Notes: a model not told the origin generated them from the letters alone. A DNA stretch of 54,145 bases from Membranipora membranacea (GCA_914767715.1 OU612069.1:8930001-8984145), one strand, 5' to 3'. Positions 31,946 to 43,217 are shown, numbered from the stretch's first letter. Numbers and translations: made by a program.

Positions 31946-34900
31946 ATGGAGCTGCCTGAAACTGACTGGCTTTATCGATTATATACGGTAAGTGAAAGTG
32001 ACGCTTTAATCAAAGTGCCAGTGATCTAGTCTGAAATTAGTAAAGCCTAAATAAATGTGTTAGGAAAGTTACATGATGTAAAATGGCATGCTGGTTGGAT
32101 GAATGTATGGCGTACCACTAAAAGTTTAGTGCTTTAATAATATTTCATATCCCAAATAATTGATGACCTATCTAATGTGACTAACCAGCTTTACTACCCC
32201 AATATCAATGTTAGGTAATATTTAAATTTTTCTTCTCTTAGAAGGGAAGGAGGGAAGTTAGGCCTGGGGTAATGTTGTGTGGAGCGGTGGCGTGAAGTGT
32301 CATACCGATATAATGAGTGTCAAGAGGTGACTGCATACAACAGGTGACTGGATACAGCAGGTGAACGCATACAACAGGTGATTGCGTACAACAGGTGCCC
32401 TAATTCTCTGAGTAAGGTATAGATATGTTATCGTCAATACTGAGTTCAGTCCTTTAATCATACACTGCAGTCAAGGTTTTATTGGTGTGAGCCTCTCTCT
32501 ACCTACTTGATAAGTCATAGATTTAATTGTGTAATGTTTTACTGAGTAAGTAGCTACTCCAGGCAGCTACTCCAGGCAGCTAAGCCGTTTAGCTAAGCTG
32601 GGCAGCTTGTAATATTCTAAACGCTAGAGTCAGAGGTGAATGTTCACCACTTAAGCTCATAAAATCGGTAATTTTTTGCATCGCCTCGTGAAACATATTA
32701 ACGTTGATGTGTTATCCGAGACTGTGTTTAGCCAGGAAATACCTGACTGGCTTAAATCCTCTTACTCCTCCAACGAGGTCATGAAATGACCGACAACAGG
32801 GTGTACAATTGTTTTTATTCCCCTCTGATATTTTCTTTTGGCCGCACAGATTTATTGGTAATGTTGCATGATGGAAATGCTGGTCAGCAGTGTTGCATGA
32901 TGGAATGCTGGTTGCTAATTGCCAATTTAGAATTCCCCTGTATATAATCAGCTAGAAATGATGAACCAAACTTGTACTAACCCGTGTTCACTAGGTTATT
33001 TATAACTACCCTTAAATTGGTGTGAATTAATATCGTTAGTATTTTCCTTAGGTTTCGGAGTCTCTATTAGAAGATATAAAGGACGCCAGACGGTGATAAT
33101 GTGTGGATCTGCCTGCAGTGTCATATCAATGTTAAGAGTGTCAGAATGGTGAGTGCATACTGCAGCTGCCCTTTGCTCTGAATATTGAACTTTGATAACA
33201 GGTGCCCCTTTCTCTATGTGTGCATTTTCGGCAGTGGTACTTTTGTACAGTGAGTAAGTGGAGCTCAGCTCCACTTGGTTATAAACACCCTTCTTGAAGT
33301 GGAGCTCAGCTCCACTTCAATTTTTTTTATTCCCTTGATAAGCAGGGCTCTCAGCCTGGGAGGATTCGAAACCTGAGTTTTGATATTAGCATGTCGCATA
33401 GCAGTGGCGTATATTAGCACTCACGGCCCATGGATACCTGTGAGTGGCTGAATAGCTCAGTGTGTAGAGTGGCTGTTTTATAATCGCTGGTAATCAGATT
33501 GTTGTGGGTTCGAATCCCATCAAGGTCAGTTTTTTTTCAAATGGGTGCTTTATAACTGGAGCATTTTTACCGTAATCTTCTACTGCTATTGAGTTGTTTT
33601 CTGAAAGTAGCCAACAGCTCAGTGAGCTATTGAAATACCTCTCTGCTTGCACTATTTTGCTACCGATATGCAAAAATTTCCGTGGTGGGAGGGGCGCCCC
33701 TCCCACACCCTCCCCGCCACGCCTACGGCGTGTGGATCAGGCTGCGCCCGATCATTGTGCTCATCTCTAAAAAGTCAGTGAGTGAAAATTTTTAGAATAT
33801 ACGCCCCTGTCGCATAGTGGTATTTTAAAGGTGTAAAACTCTCTTGGGTTCTCTGGGATCATTGTTTGATCATTAATTTAGAAATGACTTGATTAGGCAG
33901 TGCAGTGAGAGTATAATTACAGTGAGTGCAGTGAGAGGCATTATTAGTATAGACAGTGCAGTATTATTTACATATCTTATCACAACTAGAATCTAATACC
34001 TGATCATTCATTGATAATATGGCATAAATTATTGTAAGGCAACATTTAGCATTGTTTATATATTATTCATCTCTGCCAACGAGCAAAATCTGAGCTTTTA
34101 GCTTACATTCTAAAATCCCCTGAGTAGCCTGAGTTGAACCCAAAAATCTGAGTAACTCGGGCTAAACCTGAGTGGTTGAGAGCCCTGTCGAAAACAATGG
34201 GGAGTAAACTGTTCTCATACTGGACCCATACTTATAGATGGTAAATACATTAATATTTGAGTGTTGGCTATGTGTTGTCAGTCCAGAAAAGTTTTCTGAA
34301 AATAAAAGCAGAAGCATCTACAACCAATTATATCTGTTGGTGGGAAATTGGGGATATCTGGCTCCCTCTGGCATACCTATCAAAGACAGGTGATGTCAGA
34401 GGATATTGGCTAACAATAAAGCTGCCCATTGGCAACCTCTACAGAAGGTTGCTGGCTAAACCTTGCCGGCTGGGAGGATTGATTGGTGAATTAAAAAATA
34501 TAAATAAGTAAGAGCTCCACTTCATTATCCCTTACAAAAGTACCACTGATTTTCGGAGGTGGTTAACTTATTCTTGTAATCAGCAAACAAACTCACATAT
34601 CTATTGTAAAGTCAATCCGACAAAATGTTTACTGGTTTGAAAAGAGAAGACCTTTTGTTCTCAACTTGTTAGTCAGTTATGTTAGCTGCCTCCGACTGAT
34701 ATTCAGGTGATGGGAGCAGGGGTTATTCCGAAATAGAAATGGCCAACCTGGTTCGATATTGAAAATTAAGTAAACACTGGGTGTCAAGGCCATCTTCATT
34801 TTATGAGCATATTAGAGAATAGGTAGTCTTGTTTATAAATATATTTCCTGTACATTGCCCCCTCCAGTAGAGTTTGGAGAAAATCAGTATGCAGGCAAAT

Positions 34901-35500
34901 TGGAACAAGTCCCAATTGCCATTGATATTAGAATGCTTTTATGTGTCACTCTTTCTATGAAGTGTCTGATGATTTCTTTTGCAGATCGGGACTGAGATCG
35001 TATACGACAGAACTCTGCTCTTATACAGACCTGTGTGCGCTGATCTCATAACCAGGAAGTCAGATGAACCAGACCAAACTGCCCAGGGCGAAATTGCTAC
35101 AAAATATGAAGTAAGATTTATTGTAGTTATGTCATAGTAGATTTTTACATTAACTTCATGATGATGTATATATAATATATTTTCTATTATTATTGTCTTA
35201 TATAAACAGGAAGTTAAAAATATCGAAATTCTAGATCCATATTGTCGGCTATTTTTGATAAGCTGCTTAGTTTTATTCACATGTGTTTTCATCATTTTGG
35301 CTGTAGTCTACATTGATACTGATTTGAGTTTCTACCTAGCCTGGGATTCAGGTCAACGTTGGAAATGTACAACAAACGCCCAAACATTTGGTCTTAATCC
35401 CAGGCCAGTTTCTACCCTATTGAGCAGTTTATTAATCCTGAATAACCCTGTGTTGTTTTGCACAGTTGCTAAGCGCTTATCAATTAAACATATCCATTAA
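31946..35500 (+). CDS. Tentative three-exon gene for a single-pass membrane protein
   Basis: The gene model rests on splice signals and phase only. Exon 31946-31987 starts with ATG (MELPETDWLYRLYT) and ends at donor GTAAGTG, phase 0. Exon 34985-35110 (acceptor TTTTGCAG, donor GTAAGA) encodes 42 codons beginning IGTEIVYDRTLLLYR. Exon 35210-35500 (acceptor ATAAACAG) encodes 96 codons and TAA, with a hydrophobic stretch LFLISCLVLFTCVFIILAVV that would span a membrane. The total is about 152 residues. The hAT nest sits in its second intron. Three downstream units repeat the last two exons in damaged form, which makes this the only intact copy. I recognise no family. The first exon is the least certain. 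Confidence 0.33.
32242..32326 (+). pseudogene. Exon module copy b, broken
   Basis: Acceptor TTCTCTTAG, donor GTGACT. It encodes KGRREVRPGVMLCGAVA and then a stop. It is followed by a tandem run of GGTGA.TGCATACAACA-type units (about 32327-32397), which repeats the donor-proximal sequence. Confidence 0.4.
32327..32397 (+). repeat. 19-bp tandem repeat at a splice-donor position
   Basis: About four units of GTGACTGCATACAACAG with variants. Each regenerates CAGGTGA, a donor-like site. A two-unit version lies at about 31431-31475 after copy a. Confidence 0.75.
33052..33148 (+). CDS. Exon module copy c (MCGSA motif), open reading frame
   Basis: Acceptor TTTTCCTTAG before 33052 and strong donor GTGAGTGC after 33148. 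It is open as 2 nt plus 31 codons plus 2 nt: FGVSIRRYKGRQTV, then IMCGSACSVISMLRVSE. It is the only one of three tandem copies (a, b, c at about 0.8-0.9 kb spacing) without a stop. Its phase (1 in, 2 out) does not chain to the exon at 34985, so its partner exon is unknown. Confidence 0.35.
33402..33809. mobile_element. Inner hAT-type element carrying a tRNA-like unit
   Basis: The ends CAGTGGCGTATATT and AATATACGCCCCTG are inverted repeats with one mismatch. They are flanked by a perfect 8-bp duplication TCGCATAG (33394-33401 and 33810-33817). Total 408 bp. It contains the tRNA-derived module at 33441-33537 and a GC-rich hairpin segment near 33680-33750 (GGGAGGGGCGCCCCTCCC). Confidence 0.9.
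33441..33537 (+). repeat. tRNA-derived pol III module inside the inner hAT element
   Basis: A-box-like TAGCTCAGTGT from 33453, B-box GGTTCGAATCC at 33507-33517, and a T8 run at 33530-33537. The arms do not pair as a proper tRNA. A minus-strand ORF with GFEPTTI is the usual shadow of a B-box. Confidence 0.65.
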
Positions 35501-35801
35501 TTTTGTGGTCACACTGACAAGTTTGTACAATTCTTTATAAAATTAACTGATTGTTTTCAATGTTGTTTTTAATTATTTTAACGCTGAGGGTGTCATTTCA
35601 CTGCACCAGTTTATATCACTGAATCACTCCTTGACTGAATTATTTATTGATATTTACAGGTTTGCTGCCAAGCCAACCAGGTTAAAATCTAGAATGTCAT
35701 TGTAAGCAGTTGAAGACAGAAGACTGTTAGCTCGCTAATACTATCATTATTAGAAAATCTCCGACAGGTCAGCAGTGTTGATGTAATTATTCTATATGTA
35801 G

Positions 35802-35910
35802 ACTGGAGCACTTATACTGTTATTCTGGTTGATGTCATATCCCACAAGTCCAGTGTGGTGAGCTGGTTACCCCATAAGATATCATACAGCTCAGAGCTCA
35901 CTGTTATCAG
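35802..35910 (+). CDS. FN3-like exon, unit 1
   Basis: Acceptor CTATATGTAG, donor GTACGTC. Open in one frame (2 nt, 35 codons, 2 nt): WSTYTVILVDVISHKSSVVS, then WLPHKISYSSELTVI. SSVVSWLP resembles the A-B strands of fibronectin type III domains, a weak match by eye only. A second acceptor at 35767 keeps the same frame. Copies are at 42782-42890, 46228-46336 and 52002-52110. Confidence 0.3.
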
Positions 35911-38222
35911 GTACGTCGGTAGACTGAGGTACTTGTATGTAAGTCGTCTTGCCTCGACAGTAGTCTAACTAGCATAATTTTGCGTCTCTGAAATATTGGC
36001 TTGTTGGTATCATACTCTTACCAGAGAGGTGTAAAATATGTAGGTGGGAAACTTTGGCATTTTGCACATGTTTGGACAGCTAAATTTAATACTAGCTAAC
36101 ATTTACTCACCCTCTGCGCTTTTATTAGACTTCCTCAACTAGCCAGAATTTGGTGCTAGGTAACATAAATTAATCCCTAGCTAAACTTAACTATGGTAGC
36201 TAATATTTACACTATAGGCCCTAGGGTATAGTTCACACTCATACTCTATTAGGGTATAAGAAGTTGGATTATATGATTCTTTGGGGGCACTGACAGGTCA
36301 ATAGTTGGATAAAGTTAAAATTTATTGAGTAGATTGATCTTGAGAGCTGCGTAGATATAAACAGCAGTCCCTATCAGTTTTGTAATTTAGCCCCTTACCC
36401 CTCCTCCGCAACCCTATTTTGATGAGGTCTCTGACACTGAATCGAGTTCCATTTTCATCGCCACAAATATTCCGCTGTCAGATGGTCAAGGGATAATATT
36501 GTGTTTGTTGTAATTTGCAGATATTTGTTGCTGTTGCATTGTGTGATGCATTGTTTGTTAAAAAGGTCCTGTGAAGTGATTTCCACCTTAACTCTGAACC
36601 CAGAATAAAACTTAATTAGATAACAATGATTGAATCATTAATATCATAACTGAGATTTGTATTTGTTACCCACAATGCAATTCTGTTGTGAGCGAGATGG
36701 ATGGATCAACGGATTAGGCTTCGCGCTCAGCCAAAATTTACCATCTAATTTAATTTCTCATTGTAGACTGCACCCGTTATTAAATTGACGGAACTGTTTC
36801 TATGATCCGTCGCCACATCGGTAATGTTACAGACAAGAAGACTGAAGAACTCCTCAGATACTTCCGTGAGTCTAACTCTCCTTGTTCAATAATCAACCGG
36901 TATCTAGGTTATATTATTACCAAACCTTGGAGGTGAAACTTTGAGCGAATTATTGGCTATCTCTATTACAATAATAATCAGAAGTCTTTTGCCTCCCATA
37001 ACCGTTGACAATCAAGCCGAAACACCGGTGAAACTTGTTCCTTTAATTTGCCCAATATATAATTTCTAGCAGGTTAACACTGCTGATATAATTATTCTTT
37101 TTGTAGAGATATGCTTAAACGGACACCGTGGTGACTGAATTAATTCAGATTCTTGAGGTGATATTCCGGCAAATCATTGAGTAACTTCATTTCTAAGTAC
37201 ATGTAAAATACTCAAATTTACAACATTTATAGGGTCTCAAAGTAACCCTAGTCTTTGAGGATCAAGTCAAAACATCTGTGAAAGGAGCCAAATGATTTTC
37301 TAATTATTTAATTTTAGATACTGTCTGATGTGTTTGCATAGCTAATGTACTAATTCTCATTGTTATAAGTGGAAAATATGAGGTAAGGGGATTCCAACCA
37401 GGCCGGGTCCAGGGGGGGGGCCTAGCTTCTAACAACAACAATGCAGTTAATGAATCATGGGCTCAATCCTGCAAATCGTGAGATTGTATTGTATATATTC
37501 TCAGGGAATATAAAAAAAATAATAATACCAAGGTTTACTGAAACTAAAAGTATTGTTTGGTAAGATGCAATATCCTAGCAACACTTATTTATTGAGAATG
37601 CTGCATGCTTGGACAGGTCAAATGTATTGATAAACAGAGAGAGCTGATATTTGTTGCTGTTGCATTGTGTGATGCATTGTTTGTTGAAAAGGTCTTGTGA
37701 AATGACTTCCATCTTAACTCTGAACCCAGAATAAATCTTAATTAGATCGCAATGGTTGAATCATTAATATCATAATTGACATTTGTATTTGTTACCCACA
37801 ATGCAATTCTGTTGTGAGAGAGATGGATGGATCAAGCTATAAGGCTTCGCGCTCAGCCAAAGTTTTACCATCTAATTTAATTTTTCTTTTTAGACTGCAC
37901 CAGTTATTAGAGTGATAGAACTGTCTTTATGATTCGTCGGCACATCGGTAATGTTACAGACAACAAAACTGAAGAACTCCTCAGATACTTCCGTGAGCCT
38001 AACTCTCCTTGTTCAAGAATCAACCGGTATCTAGGTTATATTATTACCAGACCTTGGAGGTGAAACTTTGAGCAAATTATTGATTAACAACCTTGCTAAA
38101 TATCTGTAATGCAATAATAATCAGAAGTCTTTTGCCTCACATAACCGTTGACAATCAAGCCGAAACATTGGTGAAACTTGCTCCTTTAATTTGCCCAATA
38201 TATAATTTCTAGCAGGTTAAGA

Positions 38223-38374
38223 CGGCTGATATAATTTTTCTTTTTGTAGAGATATGCGTAAACGAACCGCTGTATACTCTTATCCTGATTGGTATACTAT
38301 CAAACACCCCTAAGTGTGGTGAGCTAGTTTCCTTATTAGAAGTCATACAAGTCAGAGCTCACTGTTATCAGGTA
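38223..38374 (+). pseudogene. Diverged FN3-like exon relative (EICVNG type), unit 1
   Basis: After TTTCTAGCAG, the frame is open to GTACGTCTG. The 3' part aligns with the exon at 35802, but small shifts put it in another frame. Other copies lie near 37083 (decayed), 39605, 47492 and 48880. Confidence 0.3.
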
Positions 38375-38591
38375 CGTCTGTAGACTGAGGTACCTGTATG
38401 TATGTATTACTGGACTCAGTGAGTTTGTCTAACCAGTTTGGAATATCCACCTCTGAATTAATGGCTTGTTTGCATCAATACCATTAGCTTACGCTGAAAG
38501 AGTGAAGTCTTCCCAGGAGGTAAAGTTGAACAAAACCAGAAGCTAGAGATTGAAACTGTTTATTCTGGCTTTGATTTGAAATTAAAATCTA

Positions 38592-38810
38592 TTACACTGC
38601 TATCCTTAGACATCTCCTCAAGATTAAAGGCTGTCTCTGGGAATACTCATATCCGCTCACTACCCCTGGCCCCCTCAAGAGTGAATTGTCTGATATTGAC
38701 ATGACTTGATTGACTTCCAATCTTATCTCCTCACATAGAGCACTGCCGGTAGTGCCATAGTAACCCATTATCTTTGAGGATGAAGTCAAAATGTCGGTGA
38801 AATGAGCCAA
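38592..38810 (-). other. Conserved minus-strand ORF, copy 1 of 6
   Basis: 72 codons without an ATG at the 5' end (the first codon is TTG; the first ATG is internal, before GYYGTTGSALCEE). Copies: 41168-41386, 44644-44862, 47866-48084, 50440-50658, 53595-53813. A truncated relative is at about 37229. All six stay open. By my count this copy and the second differ by about seven silent and seven replacement changes, mostly conservative. It may be an exon of a minus-strand gene or simply slow drift. No family was recognised. Confidence 0.3.
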
Positions 38811-39130
38811 ATGAGCTTCTGGTTATTTAATTTTAAATACTGTCCTGGGTGTTTACGTAGCTAATTTACTCATTCTCATTGTTATAAGTGAAAAATATGA
38901 GGTAAGGAGATACCAACCAGGCCGGGGGTCATGGGGAGCGCCTAGCTGCTAACAAAAACAATGCAGTTAATAAATCATGGGCTCAAGCCTTCAAAACCAT
39001 GGCTTATTGCCATCGTAATGGTTATGATATATGGGGAGGGGGGGGTTGTATCCCCCTAGACAAAGTGGGTAGGGGGACACCATCCCCTTGCATACCCCCT
39101 AGATTCTAACACTGCTTATTTGACTTGTAG

Positions 39131-39290
39131 AGAGACAAGACGTGTATATGCAAGGAAAAACTCTTCTTACTCCATGGTATATGACAGCTGATGGCTCCAT
39201 TATCCTGGTTCATGCAAAATCACACAAGCGCAGTGTAGTGAACTGGTTACCCCATAAGATGTCACACAACTCAGAGCTCACTGTTATCAG
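39131..39290 (+). CDS. FN3-like exon variant (RQDVY type), unit 1
   Basis: Acceptor TGACTTGTAG, donor GTACTTTT. Open as 2 nt, 52 codons, 2 nt: RQDVYMQGKTLL, then SIILVHAKSHKRSVVNWLPH, then NSELTVI. It is paralogous to the exon at 35802, with the same phases. An identical-looking copy lies at 48405-48564. Confidence 0.3.
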
Positions 39291-41167
39291 GTACTTTTAC
39301 TAGATCACTGATCAATACTGTTTTGTGAAAGTTTCTCATGTAAGTATAACAGCCTGGCAACTGGCCTAGGCAAGCCGTGAGTCTAACTTTTTTTGAACAA
39401 GAATCAACCGGTATAGGTTATATAATCGCAAGACCTTTGAGGTGAATTTTGAGCGAATTATTGGCTATCCACCTTGCTAAATATATGTATTACAATAATA
39501 ATCTGAAGTCTTTTGCCTCAGAAAATCGTTGACAATCAAGCCGAAACATTTGTAAAACTTGTTCCTTGTAATTTAACTTGCCTCATATATCATTTCTAGC
39601 AGGTTGACACAGCTGATATAATCATTCATTTTGTAGAGATATGCGTAAACGGACCGCTGTATAATCTTATCCTGATTGGTGTAATATCCCACACCCCTAA
39701 GTGTGGTGTGCTAGTTATTACTACACTAGACGTCACACAAGTCAGAGCTCACTGTTAGCAGGTACGTCTGTAGGCTGAGGTACCTGTATGTATGTATTAC
39801 TGGACTCAGTGAGTCTGTCTAACCAGTTTGGAATATCCACCTCTGAAATAATGGCTTGTTTGCATCAATACAATTAGGATACGCTGAAAGAGCAAAGTCT
39901 TCACAGGAGGTAAAGTTGAACAAAACCACAAGCTAGAGTTTAGTGTAAGCCCTGATATCATGTTTTCGCTTAGCTAATATGTGGTACTGTTGCATTGTGG
40001 GATATATTGTTGATAACCTGACTGAGCATCTCTAGTTTGAACCAAGAATTGGTTTTTTTACCCACAATGCACTGCTGCAATATAATTTCATATCATATAA
40101 TAGCAATGCATCATTGTAGGCTCCGAGCGAAGCCAAGTCTTATTCAATACTTTTCCATCAGAGTTTCCGTTTCTTTTAGCTGTACAAGTATTACACCAAT
40201 CACAACAAATGAACATTGAGTCCAGCGCATAGAACTTTTTACTCTATAAGACTCTACATTAGACAGATCTCATTATAAGCAGGTATGTTTGTATAACTGT
40301 ATACAGGGGCACCTGTCAACAGGGTGACTGGACTGTCCACACCTGTCAGTCTATGATCCTGTACCTGTCACTAGAATAATGAGGCCTCTTTAACCTGATC
40401 TTGCTTTGACGATGGCTGCATTAGATCGAGTTTGTTCAAGCTTGCCTGTCTTTTGAGTTGTCTCCCCTTTTACAGCCACCTAGACAATTCTAAATGCCGG
40501 CAAATTTAATCTTTATCTGCAGAAGCACTCAGTCAATCTTGTATAGGAGACATAATGGTTACACCAACCACCATGTAGAGACGCAAAATTTTGGGGCCCC
40601 TCATTTTGACCTATTTACTTAGACTGCATTTTTGAGCCAATGGAATGTTTCCCGTTGTTTATTGCAGCACTCAAAGAATCAGGAAGCTTTAAATGATCAC
40701 TACGGGATCAGCCCCTACCATTATCCAAAATCAGAGTAGAAAACAAAATGTAACGTGTAACACAATTAGAGATATATTATTCTATTATGGAGCTCTTGGG
40801 TTCAGTCGTATTATATGAACAAACTGGTATCAGAGATTTCAGTCTGTTGAAACTTATCTCAATGGCCTGAGAAAAGATATAGAAAAAGGATATTTGTCGG
40901 CAAAATTTAAGACAAAACTTTTTTCATTGTTTTATGACAGATTTCAATGAGTCAAATAATCTCGGAGCATGCGTAATTATCTATATTTATCGTTATTTTG
41001 ACCAAACCAAAGAGAACCACCCCCTTGCTTCAAACAAAATCGGCTGTCTCCCCCAGTATACATACCCAGATGTCAGGGTGACTTAGGATTCAAACTGGCC
41101 GTGATATCAATGTATTGGAAAAAGATTGAAATGGTTCATTCTGGCTTCGATTTGAAATTAATATCTA

Positions 41168-41386
41168 TTACACTGCTATCATTAGACATCTCCTCATGAT
41201 TAAAGGCTGTTTCTGGGAATACCCATATCCGCTCACTACCCCTGGCCCCCTCAAAAGTGAATTATCTGATATTGACATGACTTGATTGACTTCCAATCTT
41301 ATTTCCTCGCATAGTGCACTGCCGGTAGTGCCATAGTAACCCAACATCTTTGAGGATGAAGTCAAAACATCTGTGAAATGAGCCAA
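41168..41386 (-). other. Conserved minus-strand ORF, copy 2 of 6
   Basis: Same ORF in the 3' part of unit 1. It reads LGYYGTTGSALCEEIRLEVN in the core, like copies 3, 5 and 6. Confidence 0.3.
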
Positions 41387-41506
41387 ATGATGTTCTAACT
41401 ACTTAATTTTAGATCCTGTCTGGTGTGTTTGCATAGCTAATGTACTCATTCTCTGTGTTATAAGTGGAAAATATGAGGTAAGGGGATTTCAACCAGGCCG
41501 GGGTCC

Positions 41507-41521
41507 AGGGGGGGGGGGGGC
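41507..41521. repeat. G-homopolymer in the array block after the minus-strand ORF
   Basis: GGGTCCAGGGGG... followed by CGCCTAG. Equivalent tracts of differing length lie near 37412, 44983, 50780 and 53934. Copy-to-copy length variation is visible. Confidence 0.85.
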
Positions 41522-41921
41522 GCCTAGCTTCTATCAACAATGCAGTTAATGAATCATGGGCTCAAGCCTGCAAATCGTGAGATTGTATTGTATATATTCT
41601 CACAGAATATAAAATAAATAGTAATACCAAGGTTTACTGAAACTAAAAGTATTGTTTGGTAAGATGCAATATCCTAGCAACACTTATTTATTGAGAATTC
41701 TGCATGCTTGGACAGGTCAAATGTATTGAGAAACTTTACTATCAAAAATATCTTTGAACCATCACATCGAGTTTGATTCCAGTGTACCGACAATAGGAGT
41801 TGCTCCCCTCTCCAGTAGAAGGTTGAGAAATTCAGTCTGCAAGCAAACTAGATCAAAGTCACAATAGCCAGTGATATTAGGACGTTATGTGTCACTCTAT
41901 CCTTGATGATTTCTTTTGTAG

Positions 41922-42333
41922 ATCAGGACAGAGATAGTATACGACATAACTCTGCTCTTATACAGACCTGTGTGCGCTGATCTCTTAACCGGGAAGTCGG
42001 ATAAACCAGACCAAACTGCTGACGGGCGAACTAGCTACAAAATATGAAGTAAGATTCATTGTAGTTATGTCACAGTAGAGTTTTACATTTACTTCATGAT
42101 GATGTATATATATAATATATATTCTATTATCATTGTATTATATATACATGAAGTCAAAAATATCTCAACTCATATGGTCAGCTATTTTGTCCAAAGCTGC
42201 TGTGTTTTATCCGACATGTGTTTTCATCACGTTGGCTCTAATCTGCATTGAAACTGATTTGAGTTTTTACCTAGCCTGGGTTTCAGGTCAACGTTTGAAG
42301 TCTACAATCAACGCCCCCAACATTTGGTCTTAA
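41922..42333 (+). pseudogene. Unit 2 copy of the IGTEIVYD and membrane exons, damaged
   Basis: One extra base near 42020 relative to unit 1 shifts the frame and makes TGA at the exon end. The acceptor before the membrane exon reads ACATGAAG instead of ACAGGAAG, destroying the AG. The hydrophobic segment (FYPTCVFITLALICI) is still open. Confidence 0.5.
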
Positions 42334-42781
42334 TCCCAGGCCAGTTTCTACCCTATCAAGCAGTTTATTCAGAGACTATAGATATAGTCAATAGTCTCTG
42401 GTTTATTAACCCTAAATAACTCTGTGTTGTTTTGCACAGTTGCTTAGCACTAAGCAACTAAACCTATAGCCTTGTCACCCATTTATTTTGTGGCCGCACA
42501 TGACAAGTTTGTACAATTCTTTATAAAATTAACTGATTGTTTCCAATGTTGTTTTTAATTATCCTAACGCTGAGAGTGTCATTTCACTGAACCAGTTTAT
42601 ATCACCGAATCACTCCTTGACTGAATTCTTTATTGATCGTTACAAGTTTGCTGCCAACCAGGTTAAAATCTAGAATGTCATTGTAAGCAGTTGAAGACAG
42701 AAGACTGTTAGCTGCTAATACTATCATTATTAGATAATCTCCGACAGGTCAGCAGTGTTGATGTTATTATTCTATTTGTAG

Positions 42782-42890
42782 ACTGGAGCACTTATACTGT
42801 TATTCTGGTTGATGTCATATCCAACAAGTCCAGTGTGGTGAACTGGTTACCCCATAAGATATCATACAACTCAGAGCTCACTGTTATCAG
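42782..42890 (+). pseudogene. FN3-like exon, unit 2
   Basis: Copy of 35802-35910 with intact frame and donor. It is called pseudogenic only because the neighbouring exons of this unit are damaged. Confidence 0.3.
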
Positions 42891-43217
42891 GTACGTCGGT
42901 AGACTGAAGTACTTGTATGTAAGTCGACTTGCCTCGACAGTAGTCTAACTAGCATAATTTTGTGTCTCTGAAATGATGGCTTGTTGGTATCATACCCTTA
43001 CCAGAGAGGTGTAAAATATTCGTAGGTGGGAAACTTTGGCATTTTGCACATGTTTGGACAGCTAAATTTAATACTAGCTAACATTTACTCACCCTTTGAG
43101 CTTTTTTAGACTTCCTCAACTAGCCAGAATTTGGTGCTAGGTAACATAAATTAATCCCTAGCTAAACTTAACTATGGTAGCTAATATTTACACTCTCGGG
43201 TATAGTTCACACTATAT

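Larger units (their letters stand above)
31988..33051. other. Intronic or intergenic repeats around exon modules
   Basis: Apart from module copy b and its 19-bp repeat, no exon was recognised. Text such as CTGAGTAAGGTATA and TATACACTGC is shared with the stretch after copy a, showing that the duplication unit is larger than the exon. Confidence 0.45.
33343..34187. mobile_element. Middle hAT-type element, nested in the outer one
   Basis: CAGGGCTCTCA at 33343 and its complement TGAGAGCCCTG ending at 34187 are 11-bp perfect inverted repeats. The candidate 8-bp target duplications TTGATAAG and TCGAAAAC match at only five positions, so this insertion is older or the site has mutated. About 430 bp without the inner element. 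Right-end sequence carries repeated CTGAGT words. Confidence 0.75.
33232..34548. mobile_element. Outer hAT-type element, split by two later insertions
   Basis: 16-bp perfect terminal inverted repeats, CAGTGGTACTTTTGTA at 33232 and its complement ending at 34548. They are flanked by a perfect 8-bp target duplication ATTTTCGG (33224-33231 and 34549-34556). About 472 bp remain after subtracting the nested elements. Subterminal AGTGGAGCTCAGCTCCACT near-palindromes occur twice at the left end, with GAGCTCCACTTC at the right. It is non-autonomous, with no transposase ORF seen. Confidence 0.9.
34985..41921 (+). repeat. Tandem array unit 1 (long, about 6.94 kb)
   Basis: Defined from the start of the IGTEIVYD exon to the next copy. 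Order of blocks: this exon, membrane-span exon, FN3-like exon (35802-35910), two copies of a block of about 1.1 kb (from about 36520 and 37645), the RQDVY exon (39131-39290), then the block with the minus-strand ORF. The 1.1-kb duplication is private to this unit. Homology with other units extends upstream to about 34840. Confidence 0.85.

Noticed and set aside
33494-33706. Minus-strand ORF ending GFEPTTI
   Set aside because: This peptide is the typical antisense reading of a tRNA B-box; the segment lies in a MITE.
34960-35010. Hammerhead ribozyme core in the array (CTGATGA and GAAAC words)
   Set aside because: CTGATGA at 34966 has no GAAA partner with a plausible stem, and the GCCGAAAC words near 37018 lack the CTGATGA half.
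40037-40219. 60-codon plus-strand ORF at 40037 and its copy at 49308
   Set aside because: Identity between them only reflects the recent 9.27-kb duplication; no splice context, domain or selection signal was seen.
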